NCBI GenBank assembly: GCA_018697195.1
Contig: JAGMWU010000041.1
Coordinates: 749,001 to 813,000, forward strand
Direction of reading: 5' to 3'
Origin: Certhia americana
Taxonomy: Eukaryota > Chordata > Aves > Passeriformes > Certhiidae
Length of the DNA stretch: 64,000 bases
In this document: positions 27,001 to 39,200 of the stretch, in pieces
Numbering within the stretch: the first letter of the stretch is position 1
How the letters are laid out: the number at the start of each line of letters is the position of its first letter
Notes under the pieces: generated by a model
What the model was told of the DNA's origin: nothing
The model's input: only the letters and a program-made list of their open reading frames with translations
The model's database searches: none
Translations under genes and position numbers: made by a program

Positions 27001-28436
27001 AGTGATCTCTGTGAGAGTCTCATACCACCTGAAATTAGTGACCAGCCCAGCTTAGACTTGAGACATTCATTCTGATGTGCTTCCCTGTCCATCTGTATTT
27101 ATAGCAGTATGAGATCCAGAACTCAGGCACAGCACCGAGGTCCCTCCGTTGACCCAACCTACGAAATAAAGACCCTTTAGGCATTTTTAAGGGTGTTGCT
27201 TGTTTACCTGAACAATTTGCAACCATCTCTAGGACCACGTGGGCTTGAGTTACATCAGTTTAAGTGTCTTGTCCCTGAGGAAACAGCAGGCCAGCAGCAT
27301 GGGGTGCTTTGCGAGCTGCTGAGGTGTGGCCCCATTGCCATGTCTCTGACTGTGCCTCTCTCACGCTCAGGTGTGACGTGGGCTTCTCTGGAGTGCGGTG
27401 CGTGCACTCGGAGCTCGTCCGGCAGCCCCTCAGCAAGGAGTACGTGGCACTGACCGTCATTGTGGTCCTGCTCTTCCTCGCTGCCCTCTCTCTTGCCAGC
27501 TACTACATCTGCAGAAGGTAAGACTCCTGTTCCTGGGAGCTTGGAGGTGGAGGTGTCAGGCATCCTCTGAGCAGCCCCGGGTAGCCTGGAACACCTCAGG
27601 ACAGCTTGATACACAGACCTGCTCACCTGTGCTTGAAGGTTCAGGACAGGCAGTGTGCTGGCAGCCTGGCAGGGCCCAGACTGCAGGCCAGGCAGCACAC
27701 TCCCAGGTGCCTGTTCACCGTGATGCTGGGGCTCTATAGGTGGGTTCATGTCTGGCTTAGAGCGTGTGTTGAGATCACAGGGAGAGAGCAGACAGGGAAT
27801 AGGAAAATTCGAGTTCTTTTGTTGGTAATGCCATTCCCTCAGGCATCAGGGACTGGAGAGCAGCTGGATTTCTACCAGCTGACTTGTTGAACTGGTATGG
27901 TATTGTTGTGAGTGCGATATCATGAGCTGCCTTATCAGCTTTACCATGGGGGCAGTATTCTTCTCCATGAACAGATCCAAAGCAGCAGGAGTCATTCTCC
28001 AGCCTAAAAAACTAATGGTAAGCCTTTGTCAGAGAGCTGAGGAGATGGAACAACTCCAGAAGGAGAGCTCAGCTTCCCAGATCTGGTAGGTAGCTAGATG
28101 GTGACCAGCAGGATTTCTCAAAGACAAGCCTAGTACCAGCAGGAAGACTTTAATGCAGATATCGAGTTTTCAGTGAAGAGTTGAGAAAGGAGACTGCATT
28201 CAAGTGATGTCAGACCTGGAAAGGAGCACAGACAGAGCCCAGCTGCTAGAGATTTAAAACAAATGTGAGGAGCTCATACAGCTTTTTTTTCCTTCCTTCC
28301 TTTACCCCCCCCCTCCCCATCCCTCCCAAAAATCAACTGGCTTTCCAGAACTCACACTTCTCTCTTCTGCTCCAGGTACCGAAACAAGAGGAGACAAACA
28401 AACGCCAGTGAATACAAAGAAGTTGGTGCCCTATAG
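20975..28436 (+). CDS. EREG: Proepiregulin, complete gene with five coding exons
   Basis: Epiregulin activates EGFR and ErbB4 after release of its EGF domain from a membrane precursor. The coding exons 20975-21020, 26434-26517, 26663-26786, 27371-27517 and 28376-28436 join in frame to 153 residues, a little shorter than mammalian proepiregulin (about 169). Order: signal peptide (about 1-24, including LLQAVL and followed by TTVIP, as in mammals), pro-region with an NCT glycosylation sequon at 38-40, conserved PRVAQV at 50-55 marking the expected mature N-terminus, EGF domain with cysteines 60, 68, 73, 84, 86 and 95, the conserved QPLSKEYVALTVI leading into the membrane segment (about 110-131), and a short basic tail. 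Receptor-contact Arg94 and Leu100 are kept. All splice sites are GT/AG and phases agree throughout. The tail keeps a YKEV motif at 147-150 where mammals have YERV. Confidence 0.96.
21021..26433 (+). other. EREG intron 1
   Basis: A 5413-base intron, the largest of the gene, beginning in the CpG-rich promoter block and ending in TTATAG. I saw no alternative coding exon or clear mobile element in it. Confidence 0.8.
26434..26517 (+). CDS. EREG: EREG exon 2
   Basis: Flanked by acceptor TTATAG and donor GTAAGT. Read in phase 1 it gives GYLLQAVLGTTVIP and then CGPGEMENCTTAL, very like mammalian epiregulin. It completes the signal peptide and starts the pro-region, with sequon NCT. Confidence 0.93.
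26663..26786 (+). CDS. EREG: EREG exon 3, EGF cysteines 1-4
   Basis: The acceptor is CTTGCAG, ending at 26662, and the donor GTATGG starts at 26787. It encodes PRVAQV, the likely mature start, and then the first four EGF cysteines with YCFHGQCVYIVDL. It ends in phase 2 (AG|G) between cysteines 4 and 5. The intron before it is only 145 bases. Confidence 0.95.
27371..27517 (+). CDS. EREG: EREG exon 4, EGF cysteines 5-6 and membrane segment
   Basis: The acceptor is CGCTCAG and the donor GTAAGA. It encodes CDVGFSGVRC, the juxtamembrane QPLSKEYVALTVI that is almost identical to the mammalian protein, and about 22 hydrophobic residues ending in YYICRR. It ends in phase 2. Confidence 0.95.
28376..28436 (+). 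CDS. EREG: EREG exon 5 (coding part)
   Basis: A long pyrimidine tract (about 28280-28330) and acceptor CTCCAG precede it. It encodes the cytoplasmic tail YRNKRRQTNASEYKEVGAL and stop TAG at 28434-28436. The start YRNK is conserved with mammals. The tail is several residues shorter than the mammalian one. Confidence 0.93.
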
Positions 28437-28790
28437 GAGAAACTGTGGCTTCCTGCAGTGTTCTGTATGTCTGGATGAGCTCAGTGGCTGTGCATCTATT
28501 TAAATGTTATTTTTATTAATAATATTAACAATATTTATAAACTTTAAAAAATTCAGTTGTTTGGTTATTCAATAAGCATAGGTCAATTTTATTTTTAGTG
28601 TTTTATTTTTTTATTAAATAATATTTTCTGAAGGAAATCCCACCTAAGTGGAGTGGTTCTTTAAGATAGAGATATATTTTTATAAAAACTCATCTTCATG
28701 CTGTGGAGAGAAGAATTTTATATTTATTCTTGTGAATATATTCAAAGAAATTGTATTCCTTGAAATAAAAATCCTAGACAAAGTCAAAAT
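28437..28790 (+). other. EREG: EREG 3' UTR with AU-rich elements
   Basis: The UTR is very AT-rich, with several ATTTA and TATTTAT-type motifs between 28497 and 28740. AU-rich elements of this kind confer rapid mRNA decay in growth-factor and cytokine transcripts. A poly(A) signal AATAAA lies at 28764-28769, so cleavage is expected near 28785. Confidence 0.8.
28764..28769 (+). terminator. EREG: EREG poly(A) signal AATAAA
   Basis: A canonical AATAAA at the end of the AU-rich 3' UTR, 328 bases past the stop codon. CR1-derived sequence begins about 35 bases further on. Confidence 0.8.
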
Positions 28791-28799
28791 GTTTGCTGA

Positions 28800-29361
28800 T
28801 TCCAGAGAGTGGTGGTGAATAGAGTTACCTCTGGCTGGCAGCTTGTCACTGGGAATGTTCCCCAGCGTTCAGTACTGGGACCAGTCATGTTCAGTATCTT
28901 AACAAATCCTCATGAAAGGAAAGACATTGTGAGAGCCTGGAGCATATCCGGAGAAGGGATGTGGGGAAGGGTCTGGAGCACACATCTAATGAAGAGGAGC
29001 TGAGGCAGCTGGAGAAGCTCAGCATGGAGAGAAAAGGAGGCTCCAGAGGGAACCTTCTGTCTCTCCACAACTGCCTGACAGGAGGGGGCAGCCAGGGTGG
29101 ATGGGGGGATCTGCTCCCAGGGAACAGGGACAGGACAAAAGAGAATGGCCTCAAGCTGTGCCAGGGCGGTTTAGATTGGATATTGGGGAAAATTTCTTCA
29201 CTCTAAGAGCTGTCCATCCCTGGCCAAGGCTGTACAGGGCAGTGGTGTAGGCCCCATCCCTGGAGAGGTTTAACAGACGTAGATGTGGCACCTGGGGAGA
29301 TGGGTTATTGATGGGTTTGGCAGTGCTGGATTAATGCTTGGACTCTATGATCTTTGAGTGA
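28800..29361 (+). mobile_element. CR1 LINE fragment, plus strand, internally deleted
   Basis: TTCCCCAGCGTTCAGTACTG resembles the end of the CR1 reverse-transcriptase ORF. After a jump, the text matches the CR1 3' region: GAGGAGCTGAGGCAGCTGGA, TTGGGGAAAATTTCTTCACT, and CATCCCTGGAGAGGTTTAAC. It stops at a CTCTATGATCTTTGAG-like stretch before the usual terminal repeats. Frames are broken, so this is a dead, decayed copy. Confidence 0.9.
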
Positions 29362-32300
29362 AACCCAGCATGGCTTGACTGAGCAGTGTCTTTGAAGCCT
29401 CAGCAGTTATTCTTGGAGAGAGAAACCACAGCATTATTAATGAAGTGTATCAAATGCACCTTAGTTCCAATGGATAGTTTTAACTGGCACAACTGGAGGA
29501 AGTCTCAGAGGACAGCTCCTAGTGCAGCATATCCAACATGTATTGCGTGACAGCAGCACGGACCTTGGCTCATCCATACCCTCAGGAAGGTTGTGTTGGC
29601 TATGTTTTGGATTTCAGCAGGGAGGCAGCAGCAGAAGCTGATTAGTCTCTGCAGCTGAACACGTGGCAGCTCAGGGTATGAGTGTAGCTACAGCAGAACA
29701 CCTGCGTGGGAACCAGCACCAGTCCTCCCCTTAGAGTTTCTGCCACAGCATCCATTCTACAGCTTGGAGCAGGGCAAGGAAATTTTTTGAGTTTGGCTGT
29801 GTCTTGTTGGCCTAAAATAATGATAAAATAGCTTGCTGAGTTTAGCTGAACCCCAGGTGTTGGCTGCCTGTGAACAGGAAGGATTCTTGCATCACCTGAA
29901 CCATCCCTGCTAATCCCATCCCTCTCACACTTTCAGAGGATGTGAGAAAAAGCCCAACCTTTACGTCATTCCTGGTCACTGCCAGACATCCAGGCAGGCT
30001 GTGTGGGGCTGTGTTGTTGGGTGTTTGTGGGCGTGGGACTGGTGATCCCTTGGCTTGTGCAACAGTGGCTTATCCTGTGGTGATGATGCTCGCTGTGCTG
30101 GGTCTGTGCAGGTAGCCTGTGGCTACCTTCTGAGGCCACCTAAGTTCTTGCTGTTGGCAATGCTACAGGCCTGTCTTGGCCCAGCCCTCAGTCAGTGGTT
30201 GAGATGAGTTTGGTTGGTGCAAAGCTTTCCCTGCTCTGCCTGGACCCTCGTGTCTCCCTTCAGCATTGAGCTCAAAGAGGATTGTTGGCCATTCCCAGTT
30301 AACTGGGTTAACTCTGTGTCACAGGGCCTTTACTAGCTGCTCTTCAGCTTTTCACTTCCTCTCTCCTTCTCCTGTAATCCAGTTGTGACACAGGAACCTG
30401 TTCTGCTGGGTAACTGGTGACAGCTAATGGCAATCCCAGCCACAGCCTCGTTGTTACACAGCCTTTCCCAGTGGGAAGATGTGGCAAAAATCGATTCTTG
30501 GAGCCTCCTTCCATTCTTGCTGTGACCCAGTTAGGATATGTGGTGACACATCTTTTTTCCCCCTCAGGCTTCCCTGCCTGTCTGTGAACTACTCTGGCCC
30601 ATCCCTATTCATCCTCCAGAAACTTTTCCTGGACTCCCAGACAGACTCAGGCCAGAGGCCTGGCCCCCAAACACTGACCTTTTTGCTCCTCTGTTTCACT
30701 TGGCAGGAGAATCCCAAAATCCAGGGACCTGAGCAGCCCCTGGAGCTGCAGGTGCATCTTTCTGCTGCAGCACTCAAACCCACACGCCCCTTGCTGCTCT
30801 TGCAGCAAGTTACAACTGCAGAAACAGCAGCAGCCTGGGGTTTATTGTGCCTTACACTTTGGGTCAGACACATCTAACAGGAATAGCCCACTTCCAGGCC
30901 TGTGCAGGATTTGCTTGGCGTTTTTTATCTGTCTAAACTTTTAGCTGACTGTCCTGATCTGGCTTGGGCTTTCTCCACCTATCCTGTTGCTCATCTGACT
31001 CCCAGCCCACAGCAGCCCTTCCAGAACCTGTGTTTTTCTCACTCCTGCACATGATTGAGAAACTGCAGAGCTTAGGGCTGCATACCAGCCTGCCACCTCA
31101 ACAGCTTGTGCTGGCTGGACGTAGATTGCCAGTCCAGCAACCACACAGCTGGGTCCTGGGGACACACCCCAAATAATTTGTCTCTGAGAATGAACCTCCC
31201 TCATTCTTTCCATGGTTTCTGCTGGCACCACCTCTGTCCCTCTGGTGCAGCTCTTCCTCACCTGCACCACCCACTGTCAGAGTCACCTTTGGCTGCCTCT
31301 TTCCTGCGGTGAGAGCACCCGTGGTGTGTCTCCCAGGTGGCCCTGCCAAAGCCTTCCTGACACAATAGCTTTGTCTGCTGTATGAGTGTTAGAGGCTCCT
31401 GCCAGGGCAGTTTTTCCCTGCCCATGACAAACTGCTTCACAGCAGAGGGGGTGAGGGTGGGACAGGTACTACAGGCTGGTGCTGGAGAAACCCACCTGAT
31501 GACCTGGTCATCAATCAAGTAGGTGACAGGTGGCCATCAGCCTGTCCTCAGGGCCACCAGCATGTCGCTGTGCAGGGACACTTGTGCTGGTAGCTCTCTG
31601 GAGGATTGAGCAGCCACAGCTCCCGTAGCCACAGGGGTGCTCTGTTTAACATCTCCCTATCCTTTTCAAAGCTGTCTCATCCCAGATTTGCCCTCTTGGT
31701 AACCCTGCCCTGGGATTCTTGCCCACAGGTCTGTGTATTTTATCTGAAACTTACTCCAGCCTCTTGGGATTCAGGCAAAGGACAGCTGATGCTTGTTTTC
31801 AGGCCTGGGGCTGTCTGACTTAGAAAGCAACAGCAACACCTCCTTCCTGGTGTCCCGCAGATGGACTGTGCTCATGTGAAGACTCACTGTAAACCCTGCA
31901 AAATTCTCTGTCTTTGTGCAGATATCACTTTTGTTGCTTCCCCTGGTCACTTCATGGCTGACTTGTTTTAAGAGGGCATTAGAACAAAAACTTTTCCAAA
32001 AGCAGTCACCAACCACAGAACTGCCAAGAGATCAGAGTGTGAGTCCTCAAAGCAACTTGAGCCATCCACCACCTCATCACTTCTCAAGGGACAAACGTTT
32101 TCAGTGTCTGTGCCGTGCCCAGGTACTGGAGCTGGGACTGCTGTTTGCTCAGTGTTTCTGGCTACCGGAGGGTTTAAAAGCAGCCCCCCTGCAGCACACT
32201 CTGCAGCTGCAGCCCAGTTCAGTCAGCCCCAGAGCTGACCCTCCAGTCCCCGTGGGCCCGCTGCCTTTGCGTGCCTCCCGCTCTTGGGCAAGCTCAGCGC

Positions 32301-32600
32301 TTTTGGGAGCCACTGTTCCCCTCAGCGGCTTCCCTCGGCGTGCGTCAGCTGCCAGGCTCAGGAAGCCTCGGTGACTGTCCTGGTTACATCACAGAGGCGG
32401 AGGAGGACGTTTGGACAATGGTCCTTGTCCCTGCTGAGGCAAGCCTCGGATTGCACAGCGCATCTGGCACCTCGTCCCGGAGCTGCTCGTGAGAAAGGCA
32501 GGGAGCTCAGGGAGGAGAGAGGAGATTAAGTGGGCTGGAAAGACTCACAGGTCATGTACTCATATCTGACCTGGGTCACTAGCAGTCATACTTTGTGTCT

Positions 32601-32695
32601 CTGCTGAAGGAAGGATGGGCAGATGGACCAATGAACAGATGGAAGAAGGGAAGAAAGGAGAGACATAAGGAAGGATAGATGGAAGGTGTTTCATC
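32601..32695. repeat. GA-rich low-complexity tract
   Basis: Irregular GGAA, GGATGG and AGATGGA units, including AGAAGGGAAGAAAGGAGAG. Simple sequence with no further signal. Confidence 0.55.
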
Positions 32696-33862
32696 AGTAA
32701 ATGTAGAACTTTAGTCTTGCACAAATAGACATCATTATTTTAATAAAGCCGGTGCCAAACCTAAATTACCTCAACACTCCCATGATATAATCCCATCCTA
32801 TATGATTAAAAGATTTCCCAGCAAACTTGGAGATTAAGAAAACTGATCAAAAAATGTTGAGAAATCTCTGTGCCCTGCCCTGATGGATCCCAGTCTGGTC
32901 CTTCTGACCCAGTCACCAGAGGGCATCAGCTTCTTGATAGGAAAATCCAGTTAGAATTTAGGAGATGAAACACAGCAGGGAACAGGCACCAGCCACAATC
33001 TGGAGCCACCAGAATGCCCATGTCCACGGACATTTGTTCCCAATGGTCCTGTAACAGTGGCTCTTTCTGGTCTGGTTTGGGTTGGTTATTGATGCCCTTC
33101 TTTATAATGGGAAGCTGAGGAAGTTGGAAAAGCCACATGAAGAGGAAGAGAAGTCAGTTCAGCTGCCTCTCCCAGAGCTGCTGTCATTTGCGAGGTACAG
33201 GCAGGGAAATGGAAGTTAATTTTGGGAGAGAAAAATGGCTGATGGGAGTGGATATCCATCTGGATACACACAACGACAGGGGAATAAACCTTCAGGTGAC
33301 TGTTGAGAGGGGGGAGATGAAAACCAGACTGAGGAGCTGTAATAGGGGGACAGAAAATCAGAGAATAGAGTTTCGGTGAGAGCAAGAAAGGATGGTGAGA
33401 GTTTTGACAGCAAAAAGGATACAGAAGTGAACTCTGGAGGAAACAGGACTCAGTACCTCACAAAATCAGAGCACTGGTGACCTTCCAAACATGTGGAGCT
33501 CACTAAGGGTTAGCTCACCCAGCCCCTGTGAACGCTCACCAGGAGGAGAGGAGCATTTAAAGGGGGAAGGGAAAATATCAGAAATCAGACTGGAAATCAG
33601 ACTCAGGATTGTTTCTTCTCCCAGCACATTAACAAATAGATTTAGATTTCTTTTCTGCTTGTGATAACTGAGCTGGGGTGTTTCATTTCAGCTGCTTCAT
33701 AGCTGGTCAAAGTTTGTTGTTTTTTTTCAACTCCCCCAGGTTGTTTTGTTCCAATGAATTCCTATCAAACAGACGAGAAGAAACAAAAATAAAAAATCTG
33801 TCCATCGGCTGGTATTCTTGACAGGTTCGGCGTCCCGTGACATTCCTAGTGCTGCTTTCATT

Positions 33863-33874
33863 CCCATCTAGTGG
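33863..33874 (-). promoter_or_regulatory. CTCF-like motif, minus strand
   Basis: The minus strand reads CCACTAGATGGG, matching the CTCF core CCASYAGRKGGC at all but the last position. It lies about 5 kb downstream of EREG. This is a motif match by eye only; binding is unproven. Confidence 0.35.
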
Positions 33875-34379
33875 CCACCTGGAAGATTACACTCCCAGAT
33901 CCCCAGGTCTTGGTGGGAGCGTAGTCCCGTGCTGGCAGGCGTGGGACTCTGGCTTTGGGATGGAGAAGAGGGAGCACAGGCTCTCTGGCCTATTCATGAC
34001 AAGCCATGGGGAGTAAGCTGGGAAATGTCCTGTACAAAAGCAGTGTTTTATGCTCATCCTAAAAAAGACAGAGAACATTCTGAGCTGAGGAATACTGGTA
34101 TTTTTGTGTGCATCCAAAAAAAAAAGGTGGAAATTACGGGTCTCAGCATTTTCTTAATGCAAAATTTGGAGCACCATCACCCCCAATATGGATAAAATAA
34201 TTGTATTTTTGGCATAATGCCCTGTTTTGGATTAGAAATGGCAGATGGAAAAACAGACTTCCCAAAGGGGCAGGTGCATGGTTTTGGTCAGTCCCAATCT
34301 TAAATGCAGAGTTTCTCTGGCAGGTTCTCACCTGTCCTTGGAGTGATTAATCACTAATGTGAGACTCAGTTTCCTGAGT

Positions 34380-34432
34380 TTTTTTATGATAATTTATATT
34401 TATGATATAAATGGTATTTATGATATTTATGG
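34380..34432. repeat. AT-rich TTTATGATA repeats
   Basis: TTTATGATA or close variants recur four times in about 50 bases. This is a short, imperfect AT-rich simple repeat. Confidence 0.6.
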
Positions 34433-36195
34433 CAAAGTTTTCCTTTCTTTGCAAATGAAAGGTGATCATCATCTGTCAGAGCTGTGCAGCCACCAAGAGC
34501 ATTTGTCAGCCTGATCCCTCACCTGTGCAGGAACCCCGAGCTCAGCCTGCCTTTGGCAGATTTTATTCACACCATAGGTGCCCTTTCTGCAGGTTTATCA
34601 CCTTCCAAACGAGCTGCTCAGGCTCACAGGCTGAGAATGCAAGTCACTGTGGCCTGTCAGGGTTTTGGCAGTGACCTCAGCCGTGAGGCACTGAACCCAC
34701 CGACAGGCACCCGGGATCTCTGATTGCCATGGCGGTGATCTGGCAGGCATGGGTGGCCAGGAAATGCAGTTTGTGTCTCTCCTGGCATGGGGCTCAAACC
34801 ATTCAGCCAGAGAAAGCTGTCCCATGGCCTCCCCTCTCTGCCGCTGAAGTGATGCTTTGCCTGTCTCTTCCGTTGCATGGGCAGGTTTCTGCCCGTGGTA
34901 GAGTGTGGAGTCACCATTTCCAGCAGCAGAGTTCAGGGGCTGGGGAGAGGCTGCCTTTGTGCCCTCCTTGCCACACCAAAGCTCTGGGATGGCTGGGTGG
35001 GTCTGGCAGTGCCACAAAGCACAGAAACAGTCAGGTGGGTACGTGGAACCTGGCAGCCAGAGCAAACAGGCACAGTCCAGTTGGGCTGAAAAACCTCAGA
35101 GAGCCAGGACTGGGCTCTGGGGTAGGGCTGCAGGGAAGAGGGGCTATGGGCACAGACATGGTGGCTCTGTCCCCGGGGTACATGGATAATGACCCTGTGT
35201 TCAGCAGTGGGGCTGGGACAGAGCCAGCGTGAAAATCCCCTTTGTGGAGGCACTTTAAGGTTGAGCACAAGGCTACTTGTTGCAGGCCAAGAGGGCCCCG
35301 AGCAGCCTCAGCTCTCCTCCTCTCAGTTTCTTCCAAAACAAAGTTTACTTTCTCTGTGGCTTCATGTGTAGTGCCTAACACCTGCAAAATGAAGAATTTG
35401 GCATTCACAGGGGTCAGGACACTTGAAATGTGATTCTTATATTGTCACTGTAGGAACAGTTCCGAATTTTCATACAGTCTTATGCTTTTTTTTCAGCTTA
35501 GCTCCTTTTAAGTGTTTTTTATTTTATTTGCCACCACTCTGCTAATGGGAGGGGAAAATGGCTGTCTGGCTGCAATTGCTTAGTGGCCTATTTCATGCAC
35601 GTTAAGATGTCTTTAAATCCTCAAATAATTTAACTGTAGCCAAACACCACTGAATTTTCTTACTCTTTTTACACAGAAACACAGACAACTTGAGCTCTCA
35701 GCCCTGCACTTGCCACCTCCAGGTTTCTCCCTCCCTGATGAAGCAGACCTCTGCTCCTGCTGAAACATCCTGAGTGAAGCCTATGAGGAGAGGAGCCGTG
35801 CAGACACTGGTACAGTGATGATGTTGAGAGACGTTTGAGGAGTGGGGAGACCTCTTGTCAGCAAAGCACAGCTTTGAGAGTGGGACATCTGAATGCACCT
35901 CAAAGCAGAGCCTGGGCTTTGCTCCGGAGGGGCAGAATGTCGGGCTTGGGCGGACCCAAACACGCCAGGATGGCATTGTGGCGTGCCAGTGTGAACTGGG
36001 TCCTGTCCAAGGCTGTTGAAAACAGGATTTTTCCTATATGAAGGCAAACCTACCTTTAGGAGGAAATGAGCCTGTGCCTAGGAAACCTCCTTGGCAGCAT
36101 GAGTGTGCAACCTTTATGCAAATGAGCCCTTACTCAGAGCAGTGTCTCAGCAGCCCTGTCCTGGGAACAAGCTGGCCCCACGCTGGGGGACACAC

Positions 36196-36278
36196 GTGAC
36201 ACACAGGCAAGGGGAGCCACAGGTGGCACAGGGGCAAGAGGGAACACCAGGTGACACACAGGCAAGGGGGGACACCAG
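36196..36278. repeat. Minisatellite, three 27-28 bp units
   Basis: Three imperfect tandem copies begin at 36196, 36223 and 36251. Each starts GTGACACACAGGCAAGGGG or a variant and ends in CCACAG or CACCAG. Confidence 0.75.
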
Positions 36279-39200
36279 GCACAGTTCAATTCAGCCAGAA
36301 TCATGAGGGAACAGCACCGGTAGTCAAAGGCAGGCACCAGCAGCACACAATGGGATTGCCAAGGGAGCATAACTAACATGCCTGTGGAATGGAGTGTTCT
36401 CCTCAGCTTCTTTGCTTGCTCATGGCCTGTGAAAAAAAATCAAAATCCAGAGTGACCTACGTAATCATTGTTGTGCGTAGGAAGCCTTGCCTGGGCTTTG
36501 TGCTAGGGAAAAAGCTTGGCTATGGCAAAGGTGAGAGGAAAGGAGTTGCTAATTGCTGTAGGCTTCTCCTGTGATTCATTCTTTCTCCACATACCAAATG
36601 ACTTCAAACAGGTAATGAAAATTTACCACCCAATGCACCGATGGGAAGGGACTGACTAGGAGGATCTCAAAGCAAAAAAAGCTAAGACTTCAGCTACACT
36701 TCCAAGAGAAAATTCCCAAACAATCCTCACATTTCCTTTATTTCTCTGCTGCTTTGGGCACAATTGGAAATAATGTGCTAGACAGGGGGGACATATCACA
36801 GTCTCTGTCACATGCTCCCAGTCTTTATGTGACGCTGCATTCCCCAAAACAGGCAGTACTGTATAATTTGCTCCCAGGGTCCATGCTGTCAAATGAGCCA
36901 TGATAGACATCTCCCAGGTGACTTCATACCCCAGCCCCCAAGGTGAGGAAAGGGATATAACAAACTCAGTCAGAATCCCTACTGCAGTTTCCATCAGCAC
37001 CAACACGCTTTAGGTCAGCCAGACTTCCATGGCCAAGACCCTTTAAGATAAGCTCAGATTGTTGCCACTCCATTTATACCACCACACAGTGGCATTTTGG
37101 TTTGGAGAGGCTGTTCTTACTGTGAAGATTTCTGCTCAGGCTCTTTTTCAGCTCAGTCTCTAAGACACTAGGGCAAAACCACCTCTATTTTCCCAAGTAT
37201 AGGCATCATTTTTCCAGCAGCCACCCTGCCCACATAACTACACCCGGTCTCCAAGTCAGTGCATCCTGGGATTGAGCTGGGAGACCTCCACACTCAATGA
37301 ACAGTACTCACACAGCTTCTGCTACCTGCCTCACATTTTAACATTTTTTTTCCTCTTCCCTTTAGAATGAGGACTTCTTGAGCCCTTGCAGAATGATCCA
37401 GTAGCTCCATACACCTTTGGAGGTGATGAGCTGGGTGCTCTCCTCTGCCAGGCACTGTTCTGGGCTGCAGTATTGGAAGTGTTAGAGAGACAATTGGAGG
37501 ATTTTGCTCATCTAACAATGGTGTGGTAAGCTGCATATGTAAAATAATGTGCACTGCAGGTGAAGTACTGTCATTCTGAAGGTAAAGTGCTACAGCAATG
37601 TTACCAGGTAAATGAGTGTCAGGCACTGGCTACAACAGCTGAGCCTTTGTGTCCTTAGAGACTCCTATCTAAAGCATCTTCCTCCTTCTGTCCAGTGGTG
37701 TCAGCAGGGTGGGTTTGCACTGGGGTACCACTAGGCAGTCTGGCTTGGGGTGCACGTGGGGATAGCCACGAGCCTGCTCTCTTCAGAGAGTCCTGGGAAA
37801 AGTTCCTGAAAATTGCCTCAGGGAAAGAGAAGAAAGAGCAGCAATTTCCAGTGCAGCATGGCAAGACTTTGTGGTATTTTAGAGAAGATTGTTAGCTGAG
37901 GGACAGTTCCCCATTTTAGTGTAAATCCAGTATTGCTTCACCCACGTCCTGGCTTCAGGCCCTAAAAATTACTTCTGGGGTCAGGATGTGCCCCCGAGCA
38001 TTTGCAGGTTGAGCCATTGCACAAAAACGAGTGGGTGAGTGCTGGAGGATGTGTTTGGTCAGAGGAGAGCTGTTCAGTGCACACTGTGTGAAAAACAGAG
38101 CAGCTTAAGGCCAGGACAGTGTGCTGACAGCAGGCAACTTCCCAAAAATCCTCCTAGCAGGTGGCAGGATGGCTGTCCTGGCCAGGCTTGCAGCACGTTA
38201 CCCCATCCCTGAAGGAAAACCAAACCAGGCATGTCCTGCTGAACTCTGCCTAGTGCCAGTGAGAGGTGGTGACTGGAACCACAACATGGCACAGGGCATT
38301 TTGCAAATGATCAAGCTGTGTTGCCCATTGCCTGCCATTCAGAAAAGCCTGTGCAAAGCAAGTGTAGAACCCCAGTGCTGTGACTTGGTAGCATCACACT
38401 CCTTACCACTGCCGCATGTTTCATCAGATTAAACAGGGATGCTCTGGGTGCCTGGAGTTGATGTTACCTGAGAAGATACCACTTACATTTTCAGGAGGGA
38501 CTGTTTTTTCATTTGTATTGATGTAAGTGACAGAAAATTCCACAAAATCTTGTCATCACAGGGCCAGCAGATTCTGTTCTTTTTGTTTTTTCTCCTTAGA
38601 CATGCTCCAAAAGACATGCTGAAATGCGGAGTGATGGAAAACACAGAGCACTGGGCAGAGTTTCCTGGGGGAACAGTGCATAAATGATTACCTTTCTGGA
38701 CAAGTTTTGTTCATGTGATCCCTGCTTCAGTGAAGTCTCCAAGAAAGGTGCAGAGCACAGGGAGAATGTCACCATCCTAGGCACAGCCACCTCAACGCCT
38801 GCATGTCTCAACGGCCAAGAAATTCTACCAATATCCAGAAAGGCAATATCCAGGCTTTTGCCTTCCTTCCTGCCCAACACCCTGGCTATGCACTTGCATG
38901 CTCTTTATTGCAGCAATCTTGATTTACATCAGCAGGAACTGGAGCCACACATGCCTCACTTCAAAGCTCCCTCCCTGTGAGGGAGCTGCTGATAGCAGGA
39001 GATAGTGGTGTCTGCTCTTCACAAGCGAAGTGAAAGTCTGTTGAGCTGCCCAGACAGACACCACTCTGGCTTGAGTCATTACCCTTTTCCACCTGTTCTC
39101 AGCTGAATGGATGAGAAAAGATAGCTCATGTTCAAACAGCAGGTCAGCTGTGCCCGCCCTTACAAAATAAACATTTGATGTCAGTGAAGAAAATTAATGG

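Noticed and set aside
30297..30312. Doubled GTTAAC, resembling an HNF1 site
   Set aside because: Half-sites are in the wrong arrangement and spacing for a typical HNF1 dimer site.
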